Part shown: positions 10,971 to 18,700 of the stretch, in pieces
Numbering within the stretch: position 1 is the first letter of the stretch
How the letters are laid out: every line of letters starts with the position of its first letter
DNA from: VRUE01 sp035266685
GTDB lineage: Bacteria > Actinomycetota > Thermoleophilia > Solirubrobacterales > 70-9
NCBI GenBank assembly: GCA_035266685.1
Contig: DATFMX010000105.1
Location: 1-21,537 of the forward strand
DNA: 21,537 nucleotides
Reading direction: 5' to 3'
Position numbers and translations under genes: made by a program
Notes under the pieces: generated by a model
The model's database searches: none
What the model was told of the DNA's origin: nothing
Seen by the model: the letters and a program-made list of their open reading frames with translations, nothing else

Positions 10971-13388
10971 ATGATCGGGACCTACGTCGCGGCGACGTTG
11001 ATCTGCGCCGCCTCACTGCTCGTCGGCCGCGCCCTGCTGCTCCTCGCCGGGCGGCCCAGCTGGTCGTGGCTGGAGCCGGCCGCGGGCCTCGGCGCGATCT
11101 TCACCGTCACGGGCGTGCTCGCCCGCGCCCCCGGCCACGGAACGTCCGCGACCATCGGCGTCGTCCTACTCCTCGCCGCCGCCGCCGCCCTCGTCGCGAG
11201 CCACCCCGGGGCCGACGGGCCGAAAACCCACGATATGAGTGGGAAATCGGCCCGTCGGCGGGGAGAGGCCTGGCGCTGGGGGGTGCCGGTGGCGATCGCG
11301 GTGGCGGTGGTGCTCTCGATCCCGTTCGCGATCGGCGGGCGCTGGGGACTGCTGGGGATCGGATTGAACAACGACCTCGGCCTGCACCTCGCCTGGGCCG
11401 AGTGGCTGCGCAGCGGCTTCGGGCCGGCGCCCGACGCCGGCTACCCGCTCGGGCCGCACGGGCTCGCCGTGGCGACCGCCGCGGCGCCGGGAATCGGCCT
11501 CGGCCAGGCCTTCGTCGGCGAGATCTTCGCGATCGGCATCCTCACCGGCCTCACCGCCCTCGCGGCGCTGCCGGGCTTCGGCCCGGGCCGGCGGGCGCTG
11601 GCGGCGACGCTGGTCGCCGTCCCCTACCTCGCCGCCTCCTACTTCGCCCAGGGCGCCTTCAAGGAGCTTGCCGAGGCGCTCTTCGTCCTCGCCGTCGCCG
11701 TCGGCCTGCGCAACCTCGAGCCGTCCCGGCGCCGCCTGCTCCAGTTCCTGCCCTGGCTGGCGATCGCGGGTGGGGTCTTCTTCTCCTACAGCTTCGCCGG
11801 CCTCGCCTGGCCGGTGCTCGTCGTCGTCCTCTGGAGCTTCACGGTGCCCGCCGTGCGGCGGGCATTGGCGCCGCGGGCGTTGCTGCGCTTCCTCTTCCGG
11901 CCGACGACGCTGCTGGCGATCGTCGTCCTTGCGGCGCTCGGCCTGGCGGCGACCACGGTCGGCCCCTTCGGCTTCGGCGGCAGCTTCAGCAAAGTCGCCG
12001 GCACCAACACCTACGGGCCGGTCTCGCCGGTCGAGGCGCTCGGCGTCTGGCCGACGACGAACTACCGGCTCGAAGCGCCCGGCGGCGCCCACCTCACCGG
12101 TCTCGCCGGCGCGATCGCCGTCCTCGCGCTGCTCGCCGGCGCCTGGTGGTGGACGCGCCGCCGCGATCTCGCGGTACCGCTGGGCCTCGCCGCCTGCGTC
12201 CTCCTCTACCTCGCGGCGCTGCCGACCAGCGGCGACTACTCGCACGCCAAGGCGCTGATGATCGGTGCCCCGCTGGCGATGCTGGTCATCGTCCGCCCCC
12301 TACTCGCCGAGCTCTGGCCGACCCGCGGTAGAGGTTTGGACCGCATACCGGACCAAAGCTCTACCGCGCCGGTGGGGTCTCGGGCTGCCGGCGGACGGCG
12401 ACTCGCCTGGTCGGTGCTCGCCGTCGTCTTCATCGGCGGCGCGATCTACTCAAGCTTCCTGGCGCTGCGCAACGCGCCCGTGGCGCCGGCCGGCCACGGC
12501 GGCGAGCTGCAGGCGTTCCTGCCGGTCCTCCACGGGCAGCCGGTGCTCTACGCCGGCCAGGACCGCTACGCCGCCTACGAGCTGCTCGGCGCCGACACGC
12601 ACGTGCCGCTGGTCGAGTTCCCCGACCCGGCCGTCGCCCAGAACCCGGAGAAGCCCTTCGACACCGGCGACGCCTACAGCCCGATCGACTTCGACTCCTT
12701 CTCGCGCGGGACGCTCGACCAATTCCCCTACGTGATCAGCGGGCGCGCGGCGTGGAACAGCGGCGCCCCGCACGGCTTCAGGCGCATCGCCGCCACGCCC
12801 TCCTACGTCCTCTGGAAGCGGACCGGCGATGTGCCGGAAGACCGCCACGTGCTGCTCGAGGGGACGAACGCGGGCGCCCGCGCCGGCTGCGCCTCGCCGG
12901 AGATCCGCATCCTGCTCTCCAATCCGGGCCGGGCCTCCCTCTACCCCGGGGTGGAGATCGCGCCGAAGGAGCGCTGGAGCGGCGGCGCCACGCTGGAGAA
13001 CGGACAGCGCACCTCGCAGACGGTCTCGCTGCCGCGCGGTCGCTGGAATCTCTCGCTGCAGTACTTCTCGCCCTTCGGGCTGACGCTGTCGGCGCCCGGC
13101 TTCCGGCAGAACCTGAAGGCGGCGCTCGACGGCCAGCGGCCGAACACGATCAGCCTCGCCAACGACGGCCAGTTCTGGCCCGCGGGCAGCTACGCGAGCC
13201 GCGGCGGCCGGGTGCGCTTCAGCGTCGCCGGCGCCGATCCCAGCTTCCTCCAGCGCCTCAGCGGTTACGACGACATCGCCTACGTCGGCAACCTGGTCGC
13301 CGTCCGCGCCGGCAAGCGCCGCGTCGTGCCGCTGCACGCCGCCTGCAACCAGTGGATCGACTCCTACGAATCGAGTGCTGCGCCGTAG
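10971..13388 (+). CDS. Polytopic membrane protein, probable GT-C-like glycosyltransferase
   Basis: An 805-residue protein. Residues 1 to about 500 hold roughly a dozen hydrophobic helices. The first sizeable loop has GLNNDLGLHLAWAEW (acidic D135), reminiscent of the catalytic loop of GT-C enzymes that use lipid-linked sugars. The last 300 residues are soluble, presumably outside the membrane, and beta-rich, with two cysteines. Two palindromic repeats lie inside the gene and are translated. Family B gives residues 81-97 (ADGPKTHDMSGKSARRR) and family A gives residues 452-466 (RGRGLDRIPDQSSTA). Both fall in hydrophilic loops and bring in codons rare here (AGA, TTG, ATA). ATG 10971 was chosen over TTG 10959. 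The membrane topology is clear; the enzymatic role is only suggested. Confidence 0.8.
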   Translation: MIGTYVAATLICAASLLVGRALLLLAGRPSWSWLEPAAGLGAIFTVTGVLARAPGHGTSATIGVVLLLAAAAALVASHPGADGPKTHDMSGKSARRRGEAWRWGVPVAIAVAVVLSIPFAIGGRWGLLGIGLNNDLGLHLAWAEWLRSGFGPAPDAGYPLGPHGLAVATAAAPGIGLGQAFVGEIFAIGILTGLTALAALPGFGPGRRALAATLVAVPYLAASYFAQGAFKELAEALFVLAVAVGLRNLEPSRRRLLQFLPWLAIAGGVFFSYSFAGLAWPVLVVVLWSFTVPAVRRALAPRALLRFLFRPTTLLAIVVLAALGLAATTVGPFGFGGSFSKVAGTNTYGPVSPVEALGVWPTTNYRLEAPGGAHLTGLAGAIAVLALLAGAWWWTRRRDLAVPLGLAACVLLYLAALPTSGDYSHAKALMIGAPLAMLVIVRPLLAELWPTRGRGLDRIPDQSSTAPVGSRAAGGRRLAWSVLAVVFIGGAIYSSFLALRNAPVAPAGHGGELQAFLPVLHGQPVLYAGQDRYAAYELLGADTHVPLVEFPDPAVAQNPEKPFDTGDAYSPIDFDSFSRGTLDQFPYVISGRAAWNSGAPHGFRRIAATPSYVLWKRTGDVPEDRHVLLEGTNAGARAGCASPEIRILLSNPGRASLYPGVEIAPKERWSGGATLENGQRTSQTVSLPRGRWNLSLQYFSPFGLTLSAPGFRQNLKAALDGQRPNTISLANDGQFWPAGSYASRGGRVRFSVAGADPSFLQRLSGYDDIAYVGNLVAVRAGKRRVVPLHAACNQWIDSYESSAAP
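11211..11259. repeat. 49-bp palindromic element, family B, copy 1 (inside a gene)
   Basis: Arm GCCGACGGGCCGA (11211-11223) is complementary to TCGGCCCGTCGGC (11247-11259). Inside are an unpaired AAA/AAA bubble, a CCCAC/GTGGG stem and a 7-base loop. It begins exactly at codon 81 of the membrane-protein gene and stays open. It matches copy 2 (17301-17349) at 41 of 49 positions with identical length. Confidence 0.85.
12324..12368. repeat. 45-bp palindromic element, family A, copy 2 (inside a gene)
   Basis: CGCGGTAGAG pairs with CTCTACCGCG at the ends. After one mismatch TTTGG pairs with CCAAA, and then CCG pairs with CGG around a 5-base loop. It starts on a codon boundary and is exactly 15 codons long. 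Outer arms and length are the same as copy 1 at 4480-4524. Confidence 0.85.
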
Positions 13389-13389
13389 C

Positions 13390-14316
13390 TCAGACCGATT
13401 TCGCGGCGAGGCGTTCGGGCGAGACGCGCACGACGTCCCAGGCCCAGCCCGCCTTCTCGAACAGGTCGATGACCACCGCCGAGAGGTCGACCTGCCAGCG
13501 GCCGAGGCCGTGTACGGCCGAGGTCGGGAAGGCGTGGTGGTTGTTGTGCCACGCCTCGCCGAGGGTCGGGATCGCGATCAGCGCCAGGTTGCGCGACTCG
13601 TCGGCCGTCTCGTAGTCGCGGTTGCCGAAGACATGGCAGAGCGAGTTGATGCTGTAGGTGAAGTGGTGCAGGACGAAGACGCGGACGAGGCCGCCCCAGA
13701 GCAGCCCGGTCACCGCGGCGAAGAAGGTGCCGCCGATCACCCAGCCGAGCGCGAAGGGGAGGAGGAGCCCGCCGATCGCCCAGAGCAGGAAGGTGCCGTC
13801 GACCCACTCGATCGTCGGGTCCTTGAGCAGATCGGGCGCGAAGCGCTCCTTGTTGCCGCGCTGGGTGTGGATGAAGAGCCAGCCCATGTGGGCGTGGAAG
13901 AGCCCGCGCATCGCGCCGGACCAGCCGTGGCCGTGGTCGACATGGGGGCTGTGCGGGTCGCCCACTTCGTCGGAGAAGGCGTGGTGCTTGCGGTGGTCGG
14001 CGACCCAGGAGATCACCGGGCCCTCGATCGCGGCCGAGCCGAGGATCGCCAGCAGGCCATGCAGCCAGCGCTTCGCCTTGAAGGCGCGGTGGGTGAGGTG
14101 CCGGTGGAAGCCGACCGTGATCCCGAGGCCGGTGAGCATGTACATGCCGACGAAGAGGAAGACGTCGCTCCAGTGCAGCGCTTTGCCCCAGACCTGCCAG
14201 CCGGCGAAGACCAGCGCGACGAAGGGGACCAGCGTGACGAAGCCGGTGATGATCCGGTCGCGGGTCTCGTTCGCAACTGGCTGGATATCGGAGGGAAGTG
14301 GGCCCGCGCCTGCCAT
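13390..14316 (-). CDS. Membrane fatty acid desaturase (acyl-CoA/acyl-lipid type)
   Basis: A 308-residue di-iron membrane enzyme that introduces a cis double bond into acyl chains. All three histidine boxes are present: HRHLTH (71-76), HRKHH (108-112) and HNNHH (257-261). The NSLCH motif (224-228) of the delta-9, stearoyl-CoA-like class is also there. Four hydrophobic helices flank the boxes (about 23-43, 51-70, 178-215). The length is normal for the soluble-tail-free bacterial form, and no fused cytochrome b5 is present. It is divergent from cfa, whose product uses unsaturated lipids as substrate. TATGAT lies 12 bases before the ATG. Its stop is one base from that of the converging membrane-protein gene. 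The exact double-bond position is inferred from the family. Confidence 0.93.
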   Translation of the reverse strand: MAGAGPLPSDIQPVANETRDRIITGFVTLVPFVALVFAGWQVWGKALHWSDVFLFVGMYMLTGLGITVGFHRHLTHRAFKAKRWLHGLLAILGSAAIEGPVISWVADHRKHHAFSDEVGDPHSPHVDHGHGWSGAMRGLFHAHMGWLFIHTQRGNKERFAPDLLKDPTIEWVDGTFLLWAIGGLLLPFALGWVIGGTFFAAVTGLLWGGLVRVFVLHHFTYSINSLCHVFGNRDYETADESRNLALIAIPTLGEAWHNNHHAFPTSAVHGLGRWQVDLSAVVIDLFEKAGWAWDVVRVSPERLAAKSV

Positions 14317-14328
14317 GGAAGGCTCGGG

Positions 14329-14334
14329 ATCATA
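14329..14334 (-). promoter_or_regulatory. -10 element of the desaturase gene
   Basis: TATGAT on the minus strand, 12 bases before the ATG at 14316, implying a leader of only a few bases. Confidence 0.45.
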
Positions 14335-14393
14335 CGCCTCGCCGTCGCGGCAAAACGTAAAAAGTCTGCGAGCCGCCCGCCCCGGCGCGGATA

Positions 14394-14399
14394 TAAGGT
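14394..14399 (+). promoter_or_regulatory. -10 element of cfa
   Basis: TAAGGT ends 6 bases before the ATG at 14406; an overlapping TATAAG (14392-14397) is the alternative hexamer. Confidence 0.5.
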
Positions 14400-14405
14400 G
14401 CGGCG

Positions 14406-15617
14406 ATGCCCTTCGCCCGCACCGAGCCGCTGCGCCGCGAGATCGAGTCCCGGATCCCGCAGCGACCCTTCAACGTCGAGTTCTGGGACGGCGCCCGCCT
14501 GCCGGCCAGCGAGGGCGACGGGCCGACCTTCTTCGTCCGCTCTCCGCGCGCCGCGGCGCACGCGCTGCGGGCGCCCGGCCAGCTCGGCCTCGGCCGCGCC
14601 TACGTCAGCGGCGACATCGAGGTCGACGACATGGACGCGGTGATCGAGCTGCTCGACAGCTGGCAGCCGCCCTCGCTCGACCGCGGGGACATCGCCCATC
14701 TGCTGGTCGGCGCCGTGCGCGCCGCCGGCCTCCAGCGCCCGCCGAAGCGCCCCGCCGCCGAGCTCGTGCTGAGCGGCCGTCGCCACAGCAAGGAGCGCGA
14801 CGCGGCGGCGGTGCGCCACCACTACGACGTCTCCAACGAGTTCTTCGCCCTCTTCCTCGACGCCTCGATGACCTACAGCTGCGCCTTCTTCGCCGAGGGC
14901 GCGCAGACGCTGGAGGAGGCGCAGGAAGAGAAGCTCGACACGGTCGCCCGCAAGCTGGCGCTGAAGGAGGGTGACCGGGTGCTCGACGTCGGCTGCGGCT
15001 GGGGCAGCTTCCCGCTGCGCGCGGCGACCAAGTACGGAGCTCGCGTGGTCGGCATCACGCTCTCGCCGCCGCAGGCCGAGCGGGCGCGGCAAAGGGCCGA
15101 GGAGGCAGGCGTCGCCGACCGGGTCGAGATCCGCGTGATGGACTACCGCGACCTCGCCGCGAGCGGCGAGCGCTTCGACGCGATCGCCTCGATCGGCATG
15201 GTCGAGCATGTCGGCGAGGTGCAGATCGACGTCTACGCGCGCACCCTCGCGGGGCTGCTGGAGCCGGGCGGGCGCCTGCTCAACCACGGCATCGCCCGCC
15301 TGCGCCACACCGATCCCGACGCCGCCGCCTTCTCCGAGCGCTACGTCTTCCCCGACGGCGAACCGCTGCACATCTCACGCGTCCTGCTGGCGCTCGAACG
15401 GGCCGGCTTCGTCACCCGCCACGTGTCCGAGCACGGCGCCGACTACGCCGAGACCCTGCGCCACTGGGCGCGGCGGCTGGACGAGAACCTCGACGAGGCG
15501 CTGCGCCTCGCCGGCCCCGAACGGGTCCGCGTCTGGCGCCTCTACCTGCGCGCCGCGAGGAACGGCTTCGAAAACGGCTTCTTGTCGATTTACCAGGCCC
15601 GCTGCACCCTGGCCTAA
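14406..15617 (+). CDS. cfa: Cyclopropane-fatty-acyl-phospholipid synthase
   Basis: A 403-residue SAM-dependent methyltransferase that adds a methylene bridge across the cis double bond of membrane phospholipid acyl chains. The N-terminal lipid-binding region (1-125, with YVSGDIEVDD) precedes the core HHYDVSNEFF (138-147), SMTYSCAFF (154-162), SAM motif VLDVGCGWGS (192-201) and SIGMVEHVG with the active-site Glu. The C-terminal region ends NGFLSIYQARCTLA, as usual. Length and motif order match Cfa better than mycolic acid cyclopropane synthases, which lack most of the N-terminal part. It is divergent from the desaturase that can supply its substrate, with an 89-base shared promoter region. Its stop codon overlaps that of the converging phosphatase gene. 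Confidence 0.95.
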   Translation: MPFARTEPLRREIESRIPQRPFNVEFWDGARLPASEGDGPTFFVRSPRAAAHALRAPGQLGLGRAYVSGDIEVDDMDAVIELLDSWQPPSLDRGDIAHLLVGAVRAAGLQRPPKRPAAELVLSGRRHSKERDAAAVRHHYDVSNEFFALFLDASMTYSCAFFAEGAQTLEEAQEEKLDTVARKLALKEGDRVLDVGCGWGSFPLRAATKYGARVVGITLSPPQAERARQRAEEAGVADRVEIRVMDYRDLAASGERFDAIASIGMVEHVGEVQIDVYARTLAGLLEPGGRLLNHGIARLRHTDPDAAAFSERYVFPDGEPLHISRVLLALERAGFVTRHVSEHGADYAETLRHWARRLDENLDEALRLAGPERVRVWRLYLRAARNGFENGFLSIYQARCTLA

Positions 15618-16288
15618 GCGGGAAAGTCCTCTTCCACGTTCTCCAGGGCGAAGTCGGCACCTGCGTCTTGCAGTTCTTCGACTGAGTAACTGCCGGTAGC
15701 CACGCCAACGACACGGATCCCAGCCCCGTGGCCGGCGCTGACGTCGCGGGGGGTGTCGCCGACCGAGATGCCGGCGCCGTCGGCGAGGGCGCCGCCGGAG
15801 ACGAGCTCGCCGCGGCGCAGGGCGGCCTCGGTGACCTCCGTGCGATCGGCGGAGTCCGAGCCGTAGCCGCCGAAAGAGAAGAAGCGGTTGAGCCGGCCGC
15901 GGGCGAGCTTGATGTGGGCGGCGGCCTCGACGTTGCCGGTGACCAGGCCGAGCAGCACGCCCTTCTCGATCAGCTCCGCCAGCAGTTCCTCGATCCCCGG
16001 CATCACCCGGTAGCCGCCGGACTCGGCGACCGTGTCGGGCAGGTGCTTGAGGTAGCAGCCGATCGCCTGGGCGCGCTCCTCCCTCGTGCCCTCGCGCCCG
16101 ATCACCTCGCGGAAGATGATCTTGACGATCTCCGGGTCGGTCATCCCGGCGTCGGTGTGCTCGGCGATGTCGGCCTCGACCCCGTGCAGCTCCTCGAAGG
16201 CGCGCTGCCAGGCGACCCCGCCGGCGCCGCCGGTGACGAGAAGCGTCCCGTCGATGTCGAAGAGCACCGCGCGCGGCGAGTCGGTCAC
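15614..16288 (-). CDS. HAD-superfamily hydrolase, phosphoglycolate phosphatase-like
   Basis: The 224-residue protein has motif I DIDGTL (nucleophile D11, acid D13), motif II T117 in LVTGN, and motif IV GDTPRD (D178). A helical cap lies between residues 20 and 100, as in phosphoglycolate phosphatase and related C1-cap enzymes. The substrate is not certain; small sugar phosphates are likely. The GTG start shares its G with the TAG stop of cydB, so translation is coupled and the gene is the last of the tkt-tal-pgi-cyd run. Its presence behind a sugar-phosphate block makes a house-cleaning role for damaged or side-product phosphates reasonable, but this is inference. Confidence 0.85.
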   Translation of the reverse strand: MTDSPRAVLFDIDGTLLVTGGAGGVAWQRAFEELHGVEADIAEHTDAGMTDPEIVKIIFREVIGREGTREERAQAIGCYLKHLPDTVAESGGYRVMPGIEELLAELIEKGVLLGLVTGNVEAAAHIKLARGRLNRFFSFGGYGSDSADRTEVTEAALRRGELVSGGALADGAGISVGDTPRDVSAGHGAGIRVVGVATGSYSVEELQDAGADFALENVEEDFPA

Positions 16289-17289
16289 TACTCCCCCAGC
16301 AGTTCGCGCTGGCTCAGCCAGTAGAGGAGGCCGAGGGCGGGCAGGACGACGACCGCGGCGATCGCGAAGACGACGAGGACCGAGTCGAGGGTGGCGCTCG
16401 GCGCCGCCGCCTGGTCGATCCGCAGCGAGGTCGGCAGCAGATAGGGGAACTGGGCGACGCCCCAGCCCCAGATCACCGCGACGACGGCGCCCGCGGCGAG
16501 CGGGCGCAGGCCGCGGCGCCGGCGGGCAAGCAGCAGGGCGAGCACGCCGAAGCCGCAGAGGATCGAGACGATCACCAGCGGCAGGCCCTCGACGATCAGC
16601 CGGTCGTAGACGTAGCGCGCTTCGCCGTGCAGGGCGATCAGCCCGAGCAGGGCGACGGCGCCCGCGGCGACCCCCGCGGCCAGCGCCCGAGTGGCGAACC
16701 AGCTCTCCATCTCCTTGTCGCCGGCCCGCGCGGAGTCGGCGACGAGGAAGACCGCCGCCAGGTAGGCGCCGGCGAGCACGAAGAGCGCCCCGGTCAGCAG
16801 CGGCAGCGGCTGGATCCAGGACGAGAAGGCCTCGCCGTTGCCGTCCGCGGGCACGTTGCCGGCGGCGATCGCGCCGACGACGGTCCCCATGAAGAACGGG
16901 GTCAGCACCGAGGAGAGGGCGAAGGCGGCGCCCATCGCCCGCCTGTACTCGAGCCGCTGCACCGATTTGCGGAAGGCGAAGCCGGCGCCGCGCAGGACGA
17001 TGCCGAACGCAGCCAGCGCGATCGGCACGTAGAGCGTCGACATGATCGCGCCGAACGCCTCGGGGAAGGCGGTCCAGAGGACGACGAGGATGAAGATCAG
17101 CCAGACGTGGTTGGCCTCCCAGACCGGGGTCAGCGAGCGCTGGATGCGCGCCCGCGGCGCGGCGCCCTTGCGCTCGTCGAAGCCGGCCAGCAGGTCCCAG
17201 AAGCCGCCGCCGAAGTCGGCGCCGCCGAACAGCGCGTAGAGCGTCGCCCCGGTCCAGAGGATCGCCGCGGCGACATCCGCGCGCGTCAT
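16288..17289 (-). CDS. cydB: Cytochrome bd ubiquinol/menaquinol oxidase subunit II
   Basis: A 333-residue membrane protein with eight to nine helices. It carries the family signature GGADFGGGFWDLLAG (22-36) after a first helix and PVWEANHVWLIF (55-66). It pairs with CydA to form the bd-type terminal oxidase, which reduces oxygen with quinol at low oxygen tension. It follows cydA with a 61-base gap mostly filled by a palindromic element (17301-17349). GGGGGG (17295-17300) lies five bases before the ATG as a ribosome-binding site. The downstream HAD gene starts on its stop codon. Length is slightly below the proteobacterial subunit, normal for actinobacteria. No cydDC assembly transporter is in the window. 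Confidence 0.96.
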   Translation of the reverse strand: MTRADVAAAILWTGATLYALFGGADFGGGFWDLLAGFDERKGAAPRARIQRSLTPVWEANHVWLIFILVVLWTAFPEAFGAIMSTLYVPIALAAFGIVLRGAGFAFRKSVQRLEYRRAMGAAFALSSVLTPFFMGTVVGAIAAGNVPADGNGEAFSSWIQPLPLLTGALFVLAGAYLAAVFLVADSARAGDKEMESWFATRALAAGVAAGAVALLGLIALHGEARYVYDRLIVEGLPLVIVSILCGFGVLALLLARRRRGLRPLAAGAVVAVIWGWGVAQFPYLLPTSLRIDQAAAPSATLDSVLVVFAIAAVVVLPALGLLYWLSQRELLGE

Positions 17290-17300
17290 CCCAACCCCCC

Positions 17301-17349
17301 GCCGACGGGCCTAAAACCCACGATATACGTGTGTTTTAGGCCCGTCGGC
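17301..17349. repeat. 49-bp palindromic element, family B, copy 2 (between cydA and cydB)
   Basis: Arm GCCGACGGGCCTAAAAC (17301-17317) is perfectly complementary to GTTTTAGGCCCGTCGGC (17333-17349). After a C/T mismatch, CACG pairs with CGTG around an ATATA loop. It begins one base after the cydA stop codon. There is no T-run, so read-through into cydB is expected; it may protect the cydA 3' end or tune the CydA:CydB ratio. Confidence 0.9.
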
Positions 17350-17350
17350 A

Positions 17351-18697
17351 TCATGAGGCGGGGGCGTATGGGGTCTCGCTGAGGTCTTCGTCGGCGTCGC
17401 CCTCGTCGCGCCAGCGGCGCGACATCGCGCGCAGCACGAGCACCGCGCCGACGCCGAGGCCGGCATAGAGGACGAGCACGGCGGCGAAGGCGAACCAGAT
17501 GCCCTGCGCCCCGGTCACCGCTTCGCTGGTCCGCATGTAGCCCTGCACGATCCACGGCTGGCGGCCGACCTCGGTGACGATCCAGCCGCACCACAGCGCC
17601 AGGATCGCCCCCGCGCCGGAGACCGCCACCGCGCGCAGGAACCACGGCGTGCGCGGGATCTCGCGCCGCCGCCACCACGACCAGGCGAGCCAGACCCCGA
17701 GCAGCAGCAGCGCCGAGCCGATCCCGACCATCGCGTCGAAGGCGAGGTGCAGCAGCGTGTTGGCCGGCGGCCGTTCGTCCGCCGGGATGTCGTTCAGCCC
17801 GGTCACCTCGGTGTTCTTGCTGAAGCCGACGAGGTAGGAGTCGAGGTCGGGGATCGGGATCGAAGCCTTGACCCCGTCGCTCGTGCAGATGCCGCCGACG
17901 TACTCGGTCTGTTCGGGCCCCGATTCCTGGATGCACTCCATGCCGGCGAACTTGGCCGGCTGGTGCTCGGCGACTTCGCGCGCCGCGGTGTCGCCGACGA
18001 AGAGCTGGATCGGCGTCGCGACGCAGGCGATCGTCAGCGGGATCAGCAGCCCCAGCCGGTGCAGGCGGTCGCGCCGCCCGTGCAGCATCCCGACCGCGTA
18101 GATCGAGGCGACGAGGAAGCCGACGACCATGTACGCGGCGAGGATCATGTGCGGCACCTCGTAGACCCAGGCCGGGTTGAAGAGCACCTTGAAGGGCTCC
18201 GTTTCGACCACCTTGCCGGCGGCGTCGAGGCTGAAGCCCTGCGGCGTGTTCATCCACGAGTTGGCGGTGACGACCGAGAAGGCGCCGCCGATACCGGTGA
18301 TCACCATCGGCACGCCGCTCCAGAAGTGCGCCCAGCCGCCGAGCCGCTTCCAGCCGTAGATGTAGATCGCGAGGAAGATCGCCTCGGTGAAGAAGAAGAT
18401 CCCCTCGACCGCGAAGGCGATGCCGAAGGCGTCGCCGAAGCGCGCCATGAAGTGCGGCCAGAGCAGGCCGAACTCGAAGCTGAGCACGGTGCCGGTGACG
18501 GCGCCGACGGCGAAGGTCACCGCCATCGCCTTCGACCAGCGCCGCGCCAGTCGCATCGCGTCGGCGTCGCCGCGCTTCAGCCCCAGCCAGTTGGCGGTCA
18601 GGATCATCGCCGGCAGGGCGACCCCGAGGCTGGCGAGGACGATGTGGAAGGCGAGCGTGAACGCCATCAGCTCGCGTGCGGCGAGCAGATTGGACAT
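17351..18697 (-). CDS. cydA: Cytochrome bd ubiquinol/menaquinol oxidase subunit I
   Basis: The 448-residue haem-carrying subunit. It has H18 in LAFHIVL (a b595-type ligand position), the acidic pair E98 and E105 in AVEGIFFFTEAIF, H183 in VPHMILAAY and M323 in FDAMVGIG (b558 ligand positions by analogy), and the invariant GRQPW at 378-382. The hydrophilic Q-loop (about 235-315) is of the short type seen in many Gram-positive enzymes. It contains two cysteines (C255 and C271), which could form a disulfide as in actinobacterial bd oxidases. ATG 18697 lies three bases after the pgi stop, so it is very likely in the same transcript. No SD stronger than GAG is visible. Confidence 0.96.
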   Translation of the reverse strand: MSNLLAARELMAFTLAFHIVLASLGVALPAMILTANWLGLKRGDADAMRLARRWSKAMAVTFAVGAVTGTVLSFEFGLLWPHFMARFGDAFGIAFAVEGIFFFTEAIFLAIYIYGWKRLGGWAHFWSGVPMVITGIGGAFSVVTANSWMNTPQGFSLDAAGKVVETEPFKVLFNPAWVYEVPHMILAAYMVVGFLVASIYAVGMLHGRRDRLHRLGLLIPLTIACVATPIQLFVGDTAAREVAEHQPAKFAGMECIQESGPEQTEYVGGICTSDGVKASIPIPDLDSYLVGFSKNTEVTGLNDIPADERPPANTLLHLAFDAMVGIGSALLLLGVWLAWSWWRRREIPRTPWFLRAVAVSGAGAILALWCGWIVTEVGRQPWIVQGYMRTSEAVTGAQGIWFAFAAVLVLYAGLGVGAVLVLRAMSRRWRDEGDADEDLSETPYAPAS

Positions 18698-18700
18698 CGC

